From NCBI RefSeq assembly GCF_000321225.1, contig NW_004451649.1, positions 509,831 to 573,830 of the forward strand: DNA of 64,000 nt, read 5' to 3'. Below are positions 33,636 through 44,639 of the stretch, in pieces (the first letter of the stretch is position 1; the number at the start of each line of letters is the position of its first letter). A program made the position numbers and the translations under genes. The notes beneath the pieces were generated by a model. It saw only the letters and a program-made list of their open reading frames with translations, did not search any database and was not told the DNA's origin. Source of the stretch: Odobenus rosmarus divergens. Taxonomy: Eukaryota; Chordata; Mammalia; Carnivora; Odobenidae.

Positions 33636-34054
33636 CTTTTTTTTTTTCCCTTTAAGTTGAATGGGGGAGGGGTTCAGTTAAAACCAGGTTAAGACTCATT
33701 TTGATGATGTTATCTGTCAATAGTGATATTTTCAATTACATAGAAAATTATAAATATGATGATGAATCATATTACTTGGGGTCTTTTCTAAACTTACTTT
33801 TCCTTAAAAATGTCAAATGATGTCATTGCAAAAGAATAACTAGTCTAATGTATCAAAGAAACAAGAAATTCAGAAATTCATAGTAAATTTATATACTGTG
33901 GGCTCTTATCTACACACCTGTTTATATTAGGGAGTTATTTACCTACCAAGAAAGAATACTGTCAGCTTTGTTTTTCAACTGGTTTGCTACAAATGGCTTA
34001 TTTCAATTTATTTCCACTCTTGTTTACTAGCTGTGGCATCCTGTGTCAAGTCTT

Positions 34055-34225
34055 CTAGGTTTTGAATCAGAAGATCTGAGACGAGTTGCTGCAATTTGCA
34101 TTTTATAGTAGTATTTTTTAGTTCTGTGACCTTGGGTGTGTTGTTTAATATGCCTGAGGCTCAGTATTTTCATCTGTAAAAAGGGAAATACTAGTACCTA
34201 CTTGAGAGGGCTACAAAAGGTGCAA
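34055..34225 (+). mobile_element. MIR
   Basis: 'ttctgtgaccttgggtgtgttgtttaatatgcctgaggctcagtattttcatctgtaaaaagggaaatactagtacctacttgagaggg' is a good match to sense MIR (GTGTGACCTTGGGCAAGTTACTTAACC ... CCTCAGTTTCCTCATCTGTAAAATGGGGATAATA...GTACCTACCTCATAGGG). Confidence 0.85.
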
Positions 34226-34617
34226 ATTTAATATGATAATAGTGGTTTTTTTTCAAACAGTAATGTAATATACAAATTCTGTTATTTTAGACAGTGTTAC
34301 TGTTAATATTAATGTTGTATAAGAGTACCCATGATCTCCAGAAGATAAAATACTTAGTTTCATTTCTAAACTTTATCAGGACAAATTACTTTCAAAAACA
34401 ACTTTGTTACCATACTACGGAAAGTTCCATAGAAATATTTCCTGTGTAAAGCACAGTTTGTATATTAAAATATTTTTGTGATGTACTTTCCTACCATATA
34501 TGGCTTATAAAATAATTCTAGAGAAGCAAAATGGAAGTTTTAATAGAATATTATTGCTAATACCACACTTTGCTCTAACTTTGTTGTGCCAAGAATTAGT
34601 GCAAAAGTTACACAGAC

Positions 34618-34622
<5 letters not shown>

Positions 34623-34653
<31 letters not shown>
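34623..34653. repeat. (TA)n running into assembly gap
   Basis: There are at least 15 TA units, broken off by Ns. True length unknown. Confidence 0.95.
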
Positions 34654-34811
34654 NNNNNNNNNNNNNNNNNNNNNNNNNNNNNNNNNNNNNNNNNNNNNNN
34701 NNNNNNNNNNNNNNNNNNNNNNNNNNNNNNNNNNNNNNNNNNNNNNNNNNNNNNNNNNNNNNNNNNNNNNNNNNNNNNNNNNNNNNNNNNNNNNNNNNNN
34801 NNNNNNNNNNN
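34654..34811. other. Assembly gap (158 Ns)
   Basis: An unbroken run of N. It lies between the TA repeat and the 3' half of a SINE, so the missing DNA must include at least the SINE's 5' half. The two reading frames that appear to cross it are artefacts. Confidence 1.
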
Positions 34812-34909
34812 GGGGGGTCTGCTTCTCCCTCTGACCCTTTTCCCTCTCGTGCTTTCTATCTCTCATTCTCTCTCTCTCTCAAATAAATAAATAAAATCTT
34901 TAAAAAAAA
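34812..34909 (+). mobile_element. SINEC, 3' half only (5' half in gap)
   Basis: After the Ns come 'gtctgcttctccctctgacc', a CT-rich run and 'caaataaataaataaaatcttt' plus A-run: the normal middle and tail of a SINEC. The tRNA-like head is missing because of the gap, not necessarily because of truncation. Confidence 0.93.
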
Positions 34910-34961
34910 AGAACATCAAAAAAAAGATTAACTGGGGAGAGGATCTCACATTTATAAATAC

Positions 34962-34986
34962 ACCCCCCCACACACACACACACACT
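34962..34986. repeat. C-run plus (CA)n
   Basis: 'acccccccacacacacacac' is seen directly. Confidence 0.85.
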
Positions 34987-34989
34987 CAC

Positions 34990-37900
34990 GTCCCTAAAAG
35001 TTATACAAGATCTGTTGAGTTTGGGGATTCCTTGGAAGACTTAAAGCTGTCAGCATTTCCCTACCCCATGTGGTTTGAACAAATGAGCAGCCTTGAACTT
35101 TACACACAGAGTTGCAGGGCCTGGGCAGAAGGCAGTGCATCTGCAGGTCCTTGCATGACTAATTTCCTGTCAGCAAGTGATTTTATTATCATTTAAATAA
35201 GAATTTGTAATAATAGCAGTAAACTTGCCAGATGGCTGAATTAGTAAATTTTAAAGGATATAGGTTTAAAACACTTGGGCGCATCCGCCTTTAATGCTTT
35301 CTCCAGCTCCTCACCCCCTCTCAATCAACTATTTTGGTTACCACTTTTGATTTAGCCACTTTCATCATTTCTATTGATTAAAAGGATTTTAATAACACAA
35401 TGCTGCATTGCCTGTTTTACAAGAAGACATATTGTGATTCACTGCGAGTTGTTTACATTGACAATGGGGGAAACCCAAGTGTGAGTAGGAATTTCTTCCT
35501 GTCTTCTGTTCATCTCTGCGTGAAAATTTTGTTTGTCTCTACTCCTATAACATTTAACAGAAAAGAAAAACTACCTAGACATCTTGTTTCTATTTCCTTT
35601 TACAAAGGTAAAATAATACACAAGAAGAATCACAATGCATTTATTTCTCATGTTCTGTGTCCAAGGAAACACAATTTTTAGTCATAAACACATTTTTAAT
35701 GCAGCAATAAGTGAGGATAATCTTAAGGAGAAAAGATAACGATACTGCAACTTTTACAGTTTTTCCTAGAGACATAAAAATAATTCATACCAGATGAGAT
35801 TTTATAAATATTCAATACTGTTTTGTCAAATGCCATTAAATATGAAACTGAATATTGACACTATTTCATAATATAGTTTATGGTTACCAAACAAATTTAA
35901 TAGAGAATTTTAAACTACCAGGTTAGCTTAATTAAAAGGTATAATTTCTTCGATCCTGATTAAATAAAAGTAAAAGCATGTGCTGCATCCTCTCCTTTTG
36001 AGAGTTTTTAATGAAATGCTTGAGAAAGTTTGCTCTTAGAATTACAGTCACACAAGAACGATTCTGCTGATTCCTTTTGATTTAAGGTATTAAGATCACT
36101 ACTAACTGAAATACATTAATTAAAAGCTTGGAGGCATTGTGAATTCTAATGGTATCTTACAACAACATATGGATGCAGATAGTAGTATTTTATGTAGACT
36201 GGCGACACTGGCTGGAACATTAATATCCTTGCACGCTCTTGGTAAGCCTAGCTAGTAGCTATATCTCTGTGCTCAGAAAACTCCGCTTTCTACCTCTACA
36301 ACAACACATCTGTCAAGAGTTCAGTACTTGGCGCAGGGCGTTTATATTCCCATAGGCCAGTAGTGGCTTATAGGAGATTTAGATACTTCTGTTGGCATTA
36401 GTCAGCTTCAAACCTCCCTCTCATCCAACTCACAGCTTGAACTTCCTCACCTACCAATGTGTGTGTTGGCTGCCTGAAAAGCAAACTGTTGAATAACAGC
36501 TTTAAAGAGAATAGATTATTGATTTGGCTCCATTCCGTCTTGTCCCAGATGTGATCTATATTAAATATTTTTGTGATTAGTCCTTATTCCTATTTGCTCC
36601 CCGCCGCCTTCTGCTTTTGTGATTCTACTATGGATTCATGCTCTGGTTCCCATTTCCTTTTTTTCCTCTAAATTCTGCATATCTACTTCTTAATTGTATA
36701 CTGTTTAGGTGGGGTTCTAGCTAATTTGTGAAATAACAGGAAAATTGGCAAAAAAAAAAGCAAAAGAAAATGCTTCCTCAGGAAAATATGACAATTGGAT
36801 GATTATTTCATTTTTGTTCCTCTTCCCCCCCCCTTTCCAGTGGATATATAATTATATCATTGTTTCAGTAATGTGAAACAAAAATTAGATATGGAGGAAA
36901 AGTCTAAATAGGAAACCATAATGTTCTTTTAAAATGAAGAATTTAACTAAAGCACTCTAAACTCCCCTGCTGGGCTCAGGCAAGCTGAAATTAATTCAAG
37001 AAGGCAGATAAAATTTTTAACCAGGCCGAGTGGAGATGACTGATGTGACAGCTCTCAGTTAAAATGTCTTTTAGTGGCAAATGCATGCGTATTAGTCAAG
37101 AGAGGTGACATAACTGTCCCGAGTGAGAGAAAATGAACCAATGACCATTTGCATTGAGAACAAAAGAAAAATTCTTCGTAGTAAAATGTGGAGAAGGACA
37201 GATGAGTAACTCATTCATGTTTGAGGTCATTTTTAAAAATCTTTTTACAGTAAAAAAAAAAAAAAAACAACTCTGAAAGTTAAGAGGAATGTTTTATCTC
37301 AACCGATGGTTCTTTTCTTTCTTGTCTCTATATCAGAAAAGAGAGGCTTGTCAAATGAAATTGTTCCTGTCTCCCCCCCGCCCACCACCACTTTTTCTGT
37401 AGAGAACAACAGAAAAGTATTTGTAGGTCATCATATTTCAAAGCTGGGCTGGAGAAGCCTTATAAATTGTAAACCCAGATTTGGCTATATTAATGAGATA
37501 CCAAAATGAGAAGTTTGTTGTTATTTCCATAAGGACACTGGCTCTTTATTTTTCCATTTCCCAAGGATAGTGTCAGTTTGGTAGTTTATTATAAAGCAAT
37601 ACAAACAAACAAAAATGGATGTGCGTCTATGGCAGACTGTTAATAGGGAAAGAAAATTATTTGGAAACTATGGTTGGCAGGATTTGACCATGTAAAAATC
37701 AAGTTTAATTAATTGTAGGAACAGATGCTTTCAAGACATAGTAGATACCAGGAAGAGCTGCAAGTATAATTGAGTTTTTATTAGTATACAGTTTATTTTC
37801 TCCATTAAAATCAAATTGCAGTATCATAATTTTGTTATGATATTAAATATGACACTCTGTGCTTTAAAAGGCAGTTCCTATCTGACACTCAGATAGGAAC

Positions 37901-38390
37901 CTAGAACTTAACCTTTTTTATCAAAATTGAAAGAAACATCCTAGGTGTATTTTTAGTCTCAAGACAAAAATATATATAATTTCTAAAAGTGTAGAATTTG
38001 GTTATTTTCTTTCATAATCTATTACCCTCTAAAGAACATATAAGAACATAAGAAATTTATGACAATATTATATGGGCCAAAGTAGAATTTTGTATTCGAA
38101 TATTCAGTGAAGCTGAGTGGGTTAAGAACATGCCACAGAAATAAAATGATAATTTATCTGATGCTTCAGGGATAAATAGGAATTCCCCATCAAAAGAAGA
38201 TTGTTTTTATTCCAGGTGAAGTAAATGGAGAAATAAGTTACTGTCTTACATCTCTGGCTTTTTTTTCTCTTCCTTGTTTATAGGATTGCTCTTGTATACC
38301 AGATTATTAAAACTTTGAATTCCTTAAGGCTTGGTTCTATGTCCTCCTCACAACTTACACATGCTTCCTAAACCATTTCATCCCTACACA
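34990..38390. other. Unique sequence, no gene found
   Basis: 3.4 kb without a recognised transposon. Even-composition blocks at about 36160-36480 and 36960-37200 (for example 'tgacataactgtcccgagtgag') look like possible conserved non-coding DNA. A plus frame at 35400-35681 (93 codons) has no motif that I know. A perfect inverted repeat lies at 37874-37900 (listed separately). Confidence 0.4.
37874..37900. repeat. Perfect 12 bp inverted repeat, 3 nt loop
   Basis: GTTCCTATCTGA, then CAC, then TCAGATAGGAAC: the arms are exact reverse complements. It lies in AT-rich unique DNA and is not part of a recognised element. Confidence 0.95.
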
Positions 38391-39105
38391 TGACTTTAAT
38401 TATAACCTTTATGTTAACACCAAATTTATGTCTCTAAGGGGCACCATTCTGCTAAGCTTCAGATCCATATTTCCAACTGTGCATTTAACAACTGTTCTTA
38501 AAGGTCTCAGGAGCACTTCAAGCTCACAATATCCAAATCTTACTAATGAGGTCCCTCAACCCAAAACGGTGTCTTCACATACTGCTAGTCCGGGGAGTGG
38601 TATCTGTTTAATTATGCCTCCTTGACTCCTGCCTCTCTTAACCCCCATATCCAACCCAGAACCAAGACCTTTTGATTTTACCTCTTAAAAAGTCTGTTAT
38701 AATCCCAGTTCTCTCATTCCCATCAAAATAGACATCATGTCTCACCTAGACTACTATAATTTTTTTCTAACTCATAGTTCCCCTTCATTACAAAATAAAA
38801 TCTGGTCAAGTCATATTCTGGATTAAATACCTTCAAAACTTCTTATTATTTAAGAGGTTGATTCTTACTTACTTTCTCTTTATTACACTTCATCTCTTCC
38901 TTTCCCCCTATGGTTCAGCCTCATATTTAACATTTTATAAATTCATTACCTCCTGCCCCAGAGCCTTTGCACATGCTATGATTTTTGCTTGTAATGTTTT
39001 TCAGTTCTATCCACATCTATGTGTCTACCCATCCTTTCAAATGAGAACTCTGAGTCATGCCAGGGAAGTCTTCATTGGCCATGCCCATACTGCCCCCACA
39101 ATCTA
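38390..39105 (+). mobile_element. LINE-2 3' UTR, about 0.7 kb
   Basis: Collinear landmarks of sense L2: 'accaaatttatgtctctaag' near 38420, 'cttgactcctgcctctctta' near 38622, 'catgtctcacctagactactataa' near 38737, 'cagagcctttgcacatgct' near 38959, and 'atgccagggaagtcttcattggcc' near 39057. Frames inside it are not genes. It is an ancient mammal-wide copy. Confidence 0.8.
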
Positions 39106-39470
39106 AATTAAATATCTTAAACTCATTAAAGCAAACATATATCTTTCTTTCATCATTGGTTCTTGTAGTGGGAAGTCCTCATATATTATTGGCATTAGTG
39201 GCTTACTGTCTGCTCCGCTCATTAGAATACCTTTTTTTAAGAGTACCAGGATAGTATAATATACCTGCAATTTAAGGGGTCATTTTTATTTTCAGTAAAA
39301 TTAATTAATGAATATTCATGTGTGGTCATTGAGTTGAGGTTATGTGAACTTAAAAATTATTATTTTCAGTTTTTCATTGAAAGTTAACTTTGCTGCTGAA
39401 CTTAACAGCAATAATACTTTATATGTTTTGATATGGTATCACTGAGTGCCTTTTAAAATGGTCTGATGCC

Positions 39471-39670
39471 GGGGCACCAGGGTGGCTCAGTCATTAAGTG
39501 TCTGCCTTTGGCTCAGGTCATGATCCCAGGGTCCTGGGATTGAGCCCTGCATCTGGCTGCCCGCTCAGGGGGGAGCCTGCTTCTCCCTCTGCCTCTGCTT
39601 GTGCTCTGCCTACTTGTGCTCGCTCTTTCTCTGTCAAATAAATAAAATCTTTAAAACAAAAATAAATAAA
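39471..39670 (+). mobile_element. SINEC with target-site duplication
   Basis: The head is 'ggggcaccagggtggctcagtcattaag', the middle has 'ctctgcctctgcttgtgctctgcc', and the tail is 'aaataaataaaatctttaaaacaaaaataaataaa'. The target duplication TAAAATGGTCTGATG (39454-39468) is matched by TAAAATGGTCTCATG (39671-39685), 14 of 15 identical. Confidence 0.95.
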
Positions 39671-39689
39671 TAAAATGGTCTCATGTCTT

Positions 39690-40730
39690 ATAGAAAGTTA
39701 AAAAACAAAAAAGTGAGACATGAACCAAAGTTCTCATTATCTTTGCCTGGTTTCCACTTTTTTTTTTTTTTCTGTCCCATTTTGACTTTAACAAGACTGC
39801 AGTCAATCACAACCTCAAAGTTGGATTCATCCGCTTTGCCAGGATGAATGTTTTGTGAATCTTCTCTTTCTGATTTCTAGCATAATTTAATGTGGACACC
39901 TATCAAGCGGCATACAGTCTTGTATCAGCAGACAGCTTTGAGTTGCTGTTCAAGTTGTCCTTGACTAAAATTGTAGCAATGCTTAGGTATTTCTATTTTA
40001 TGCTTATTTAATGGTGTAAGTCGCCAACACATCTTTCAATCGGAGAAAAAGACTCATTTACCTTATTTCCCATTTCTAGCTCAACACCAAATAATGATAT
40101 TTGTTCTATGTCTTATGTTAAAATTTGCATTTGCAAATGACATCTTTTGCTGAGGTTGAAGGAATTAAGCAATATTGATTGTACCTTTCCATAGTGAGTA
40201 TAGGTAAAATTTATTTTTGGCGTGAATATATTGTTGGTTTTCATGGCATCTCTCCCATTAAGCTCTGTCCTTTAGATTTTTCTCCAAGTCTATTGCTTTT
40301 GCCCTGCTCTAGTATACACTTTCTACTGCTGTTATACCAGCACAACCTCAGCTGTATTATAGTATATGAGGATCTACACTTTTAACAATTTCTTTCTGCT
40401 TGTCTTTTGATAGCACTTCTTAGGATCGCTATACCCAATATTTTGGGTATATTCCCTTCATTTTTTTTTATTGTATTCATTCAGCAGAGTACATTTGTGC
40501 TACAACTATGACCTGTTAACTACTGATGACAACTAAGAATGTTCTTGAACCTGATAATGTCTTGTCCTATATAGTTCAACAGCACAGTTTGCTGGTGACT
40601 AAGAATATGCACTAGAAGAACAATGTCTCAGAAAAATAATGTAAGCAACATAAATAATTTAATGTTTTCTAGGGGCCATATTAAAAAGGTAAAAAGAAAT
40701 AGGTGAAATTGACATTATATTTAACCCAAT
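39690..40730. other. Unrecognised sequence
   Basis: No repeat or gene is identified. A poly-T run lies at 39758-39770. The frame at 40179-40385 shows no motif. Confidence 0.35.
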
Positions 40731-40736
40731 ATCCAT

Positions 40737-40931
40737 TTTTTTAAGATTTATTTATTTGAGGGAGAAAATGGGGGAAGGGCACAGGAAGCGGGAGATGGAG
40801 AGAGGGGGCTCAAGCAGATTCCACACCGAGCTCAGCGCCTGACAGAGGGCTTGATCCCAGGACCCTGAGATCAGGACCTGAGCCCAAACCAAGAGTCGGG
40901 CACTTAACTGACTGTGCCACCCAGGTGCCCC
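40737..40931 (-). mobile_element. SINEC, older subtype, first of a tandem pair
   Basis: The minus-strand head GGGGCACCTGGGTGGCACAGT is at 40931 and the body has the old-type 'tcttggtttgggctcaggtcctgatctcag'. The tail 'caaataaatcttaaaaaa' is at the left. A second SINE in the same orientation begins about 8 bp later. Confidence 0.93.
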
Positions 40932-40937
40932 CCAAAT

Positions 40938-41133
40938 TTTAAAGATTATTTATTTATTTATTTATTTGACAGAGAGAGACACAGCGAGAGGGGGAACACA
41001 AGCAGGGGGAGTGGGAGAGGGAGAAGCAGGCTTCCCGCCGAGCAGGGAGCCCGATGCGGGGCTCGATCCCAGGACCCTATCACGACCTGAGCCGAAGGCA
41101 GACGCTTAACCAACTGAGCCACCCAGGCGCCCC
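40938..41133 (-). mobile_element. SINEC, arctoid-type, second of a tandem pair
   Basis: The minus-strand head GGGGCGCCTGGGTGGCTCAGT is at 41133, with the arctoid middle (reverse of CTCCCACTCCCCCTGCTTGTG) and tail AAATAAATAAATAAATAATCT. Four bases are missing in the CCTGGGATCATGA region ('gaccctatcacgacc'). Better preserved than its neighbour, so probably the younger of the two. Confidence 0.94.
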
Positions 41134-41214
41134 ATATCAGTATGTAATCAGTATAAATGCTATTAATGAGATTAAAATTTTTTTTCATGCTAAGTCATTG
41201 AGATCCAATGCCTG

Positions 41215-41311
41215 CTTTACACTTGGAGCACATATTAATTCAAATTAGCTACATTTCAATGCCCAATAGCTACAGGTGTCTGGTGGCCACCATATAGGCC
41301 AGTGTTGACTC
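41215..41311. mobile_element. hAT-Charlie MITE scrap
   Basis: 'gctacatttcaatgcccaatagctacaggtgtctggtggccaccatataggccagtgttg' resembles the CACATTTCAAGTGCTCAATAGCCACATGTGGCTAGTGGCTACC...TTGGACAGCG block of mammalian Charlie-type MITEs. Short and diverged, so subfamily and strand are left open. Confidence 0.5.
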
Positions 41312-41488
41312 TAGGAGCTTGCTACTCAAAGTGTGCCTTTCGAACAAGCAGCAGCCACATCACCTGTGTGAGCATGTTAGAGGGATAGAGTTTCAGGCCC
41401 CACCCCAGACCCACTGGATCAGAATCTTCATTCTAACAAGATCCCTAGTGGATTATATACACATTAACAGTTGAAAAGCATTGCTGTA
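41312..41488. mobile_element. MER5-type hAT-Charlie MITE
   Basis: 'ctactcaaagtgtgcctttcgaacaagcagcagccacatcacc', 'ggccccaccccagacccactggatcagaatct' and a degraded 'gaaaagcattgctg' end fit the MER5-like consensus (CTCAAAGTGTGG ... GGCCCCACCCCAGACCTACTGAATCAGAA ... GAGAACCACTG). It has the same orientation as the copy at 46948. Confidence 0.65.
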
Positions 41489-42405
41489 GTATTCATGTAA
41501 AATTTCTAGGTTCCCAAATGTAAAGAAAACTGGTGATACTCTGTATACCATGGATTTTTTTATAACAGCTTCATTGAGATATAATTGACATACATTCACC
41601 CTTTTAAAGTGTCCATTCCAGTGTCTTTTAGTATATTTGATATTGTACAGCTACTACTACTGTCTAATTTTAGAATTTTTCTTACTTATTCTAGAAAGGA
41701 AATGTTGTACTGCTTAGCAATCACTCCCCATTCCCTCATGGCCTCAGCCTCTGGCAATCACTAATATACTTTCTGTTTGTATGGATTTTCCTATACTAGA
41801 TTTTTTTTTAATAAATGGGGTCATACAATATATGGCCTTTTTCTGTCTGTCTCATTTCACTTAGCAAAATATTTTTAAGGTTCACCATGCTGTAGCATGT
41901 TTCAGTACTTTATTCCTTTGTTATGGCCAAATAATATTCCAATACATGATGTACAACATTTTGTTTATTTCATCACTTATGGAAGTGTGAGTTGTTTTAC
42001 CTCTTGACTATTATGAGTAATGCTCCATGCATATCTGTGTGCAAGTTCTTATTTGGATATATATCTTGAATTATGTTAGGTAAATAACTAGGAGTTGATT
42101 TAGGTCATATGTTAACTTTATGTTTAATTTTTGAAGGAATTACCAGACTGTATTACAAAGTGGCTATACCACTTTGCAAACCTACTAACAATGTATGAGG
42201 GTTCCAGTTTCTCCACATCCTTGCCAATAATCATTGTTCATCTTTTTATTCTAGCCATCCTAGTAGTAGATTAAGTGGTATCTCGTTTAGTTTTCATTTA
42301 CATTTCCTGATTATTGATAGTGTTGATAATCTTTTCATGTGCTCATTGACCATTCGTATATCTTCTTTGGAGAGATGTCCACTTACATCCTTTCCCAAGT
42401 TTTTT

Positions 42406-42598
42406 AAAGATTTTTTTTTTTTTTAATTTGAGAGAGGGAGGGGGTAGGGTGGGAGGAGCAGAGGGAGACAGTCTCAAGTAGACTCCCTGCTGAGTGCAGA
42501 ACCTGATGCAGGGCTTGATCTCATGACTCTGAGACCATGACCTGAGCTGAAATCAAGAGTTGGGATGCTTCATCGACTAAGCCACCCAAGTACCCCTG
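42406..42598 (-). mobile_element. SINEC nested in old L1
   Basis: The minus-strand head AGGGGTACTTGGGTGGCTTAG is near 42597, with old-type 'ctcttgatttcagctcaggtcatgg' and a T-rich left tail. The target duplication CCAAGTTTTTT (42395-42405) is matched by CCAAGTTTTTA (42599-42609). Joining across it restores the L1 order ('ccaagtttttaattgaattg'). Confidence 0.93.
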
Positions 42599-43234
42599 CC
42601 AAGTTTTTAATTGAATTGTATCCTTATTGTTGAGTGATGAGAGATCTTCATATATTTTAGATACAGGTTTCTAATAAGATGTATGATTTACAAACATTTT
42701 CTCCCATTCTGTGCACTATCTTTAGATGGAATTGTTTAAATTTGAAGTATTATCTATTACCTATCATCTATTTTCTTATGCTTTTGATATTATATCTAAG
42801 AAAGTATTGCTAAATCCAAGGTCAAGAAGATTTACCCATATATTTTCATCTAAGAGTTTTATAGTTTTAACCCTTACATTTAGGTAGTGTTCACTCTTGA
42901 GTTAATTTTTATATATGGTATGAGGTGGGAACCCAACTTTAGTCTTTCCCATGTGGATGTCCAATTGTACCAGCATTATTTATTTAAAAATTGTTTTTTC
43001 TTTCATTGAATTGTTTTTGCACCATTATCCAATATCAAATAGACACTGATACAGGTGTCTATTTCTGGACTCTTAGTTATATTCTATTGGTCCACATGTC
43101 TATTATTATGCCAGGACCACACTGACTTGATTAGTGTAGACTTGTAATAAGTTCTGAAATTGGGAAGTCTGAATCCTCTAAATTTATTCTCTCTCTCTCT
43201 TTTTTTAAAGATTGTTTTGGCTATTCTGGGTCCC

Positions 43235-43462
43235 TTACATCTCCAAATGAATTTTTAGATCAGCTTGCCAATTTCTGCAAATAAAGCAGCTGGGGTTATC
43301 ATAGGAATTGTGTTGAATCTGTAGGTCAATTTGAGAAGTTTTGCCATCTTTAAAACACTGTCTTTCAGTATCCCATGAATATGGTATATGTTTCCATTTA
43401 TTTGGGTCTTCTTTTATTTCTTTCAGTGATATTTTGTAGTTCTTCATGTATAAGTCTTCCAC
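43235..43462 (-). pseudogene. LINE-1 ORF2 fragment (late ORF2 region)
   Basis: A minus-strand frame whose first ~30 residues match L1 ORF2p downstream of the reverse transcriptase: an [20 protein letters not shown] segment is the conserved K.LLKEIKED.NKWK.IP motif. After that a frameshift takes the reading off-frame ([12 protein letters not shown] is not ORF2-like). A dead transposon remnant, not a host gene. Confidence 0.8.
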
Positions 43463-43765
43463 TTCTTTGCTAAATTTATTCCTACATATTTTCTTCTTTC
43501 TGATGCAATTGTAAAGGAATTGTTTTCTTAATTATATTTTCTGATTATTCTATTTTACTTGTATTCTGCAACCTTACTAAACTCATTTGTTAGTTCTGCT
43601 GATTTCTTTTCTGTATGTGTGGATTCCTTAGGATTTCTTATATACAGGATCATGCTATTCGGGAATAGAGAAAATTTCACTTTTTTTTCTAATCTGTATG
43701 TTTTTTACTTAATTTTCTTCCCTAATTGCCCAGGTTAGAACCTCCAGTCCCAAGTTTAATAGAAG

Positions 43766-43928
43766 AGGGGGTGCCTGGTTGGCTCAGTTGTTTAAGCATC
43801 CAGCTCTTGATTTTGGCTCAGGTCATGATCCCAGGTTCATGAACACCATCTGGGGCTCTGTGCGCAGCAGGGAGTCTGCTTGAGATTCTCTCTGCCCCTC
43901 CCCCCTCATAAAATAAAATAAATCTTCA
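43766..43928 (+). mobile_element. SINEC (short, older) nested in L1 ORF2
   Basis: The head is 'agggggtgcctggttggctcagttgtttaagc', with old-type 'gctcttgattttggctcaggtcatgatcccag', about 20 bp of the middle missing, and the tail 'aaaataaaataaatct'. The target duplication AAGTTTAATAGAAG is at 43752-43765 and 43929-43942, perfect over 14 bp. It splits an L1 ORF2 segment. Confidence 0.94.
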
Positions 43929-44402
43929 AAGTTTAATAGAAGTGATAGGACCAGACATCATAGGGAGAAGGTACTTAATTTTTACTATTAAGTATGACAT
44001 TAGCTGTGGAATTTTCCTGGATGGACTTTAACAGGTTAAGAAGTTCCTTTCTCTTCCTTATTTGTTGAATGTTTTTCAGATGAAGAGTAGTGGGAACTTG
44101 TCAATTTGTTTTTTGAATCTGTTGGAATGATTATGTAGTTACTGTTTTTCTTTTATTAATGGGTATACTACATTCATTGCCTTTCATATGTTAAACCAAC
44201 ATCACATCCTGGAATAAATACCACTTGGTCATAGTGTATACTTTTTATATGCTGATGGATTCAGTTTGCTAGTATTTTGTTGGGTGATTTTGCATCTATA
44301 TTTATAAGAGAAATTGGCCTGTGCTACTCTTTTCTTGTGATATCTTTTTCTAGTTTTGGTATCACAGTAATACTGGTCTCTAAATAAGATGGAAAATATT
44401 CT

Positions 44403-44627
44403 CTACTCTTCTAGTTTTTGGAAGAGTTTGTGAAGAATAGGTGTTATATCTCCTTTAAATATTTGGTAGAATTCTCCAGTGAAGCCATCTGGGCCAGGGC
44501 TTTTCTGTGTGGGAAGTTTATTTTGGTTACAAATGTATTCTCTTGTTATATATCTGTTCAGATATTTTATTTCTTCTTGAGTCATGTTCAGTGGATTGTG
44601 TCTTTCTAAAAATACGTTTATATCCAT
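44403..44627 (-). pseudogene. LINE-1 ORF2 reverse-transcriptase fragment
   Basis: An uninterrupted minus-strand frame of about 74 residues with the L1 signature KSPGPDGFTGEFYQ (residues ~43-56), preceded by a diverged linker and followed by the ILHKLFQK.EE stretch. This is the start of the ORF2p reverse-transcriptase domain. The catalytic FADD-box would lie further downstream and is not intact here. It has survived without stop codons by chance, since the flanks are broken. No start-codon or host-gene meaning is implied. Confidence 0.88.
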
Positions 44628-44639
44628 TCCATGAATGAA

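Larger units (their letters stand above)
41554..44635 (-). mobile_element. Old LINE-1: ORF2 and 3' UTR, antisense, with two nested SINEs
   Basis: A 3 kb collinear antisense match to an old mammalian L1. Reading leftward on the minus strand from 44635: ORF2 fingers/palm region (SPGPDGF motif near 44480), the later ORF2 region (L.EIKED.NKW motif near 43410), ORF2 C-terminus and spacer, then the 3' UTR ending in a T-run at 41553-41559 ('aacagcttcattgagatataattgacata'). Interrupted by SINEs at 42406-42598 and 43766-43928. Many frameshifts and stops are present, so it is inactive. 5' end lost. The subfamily is L1M-like. Confidence 0.88.

Noticed and set aside
34500..34886. 128- and 108-codon frames across 34.5-34.9 kb
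   Set aside because: They run through 158 Ns and a TA repeat. No real protein can be inferred.
38390..39105. Frames of 65-82 codons
   Set aside because: They lie in an L2 3' UTR.
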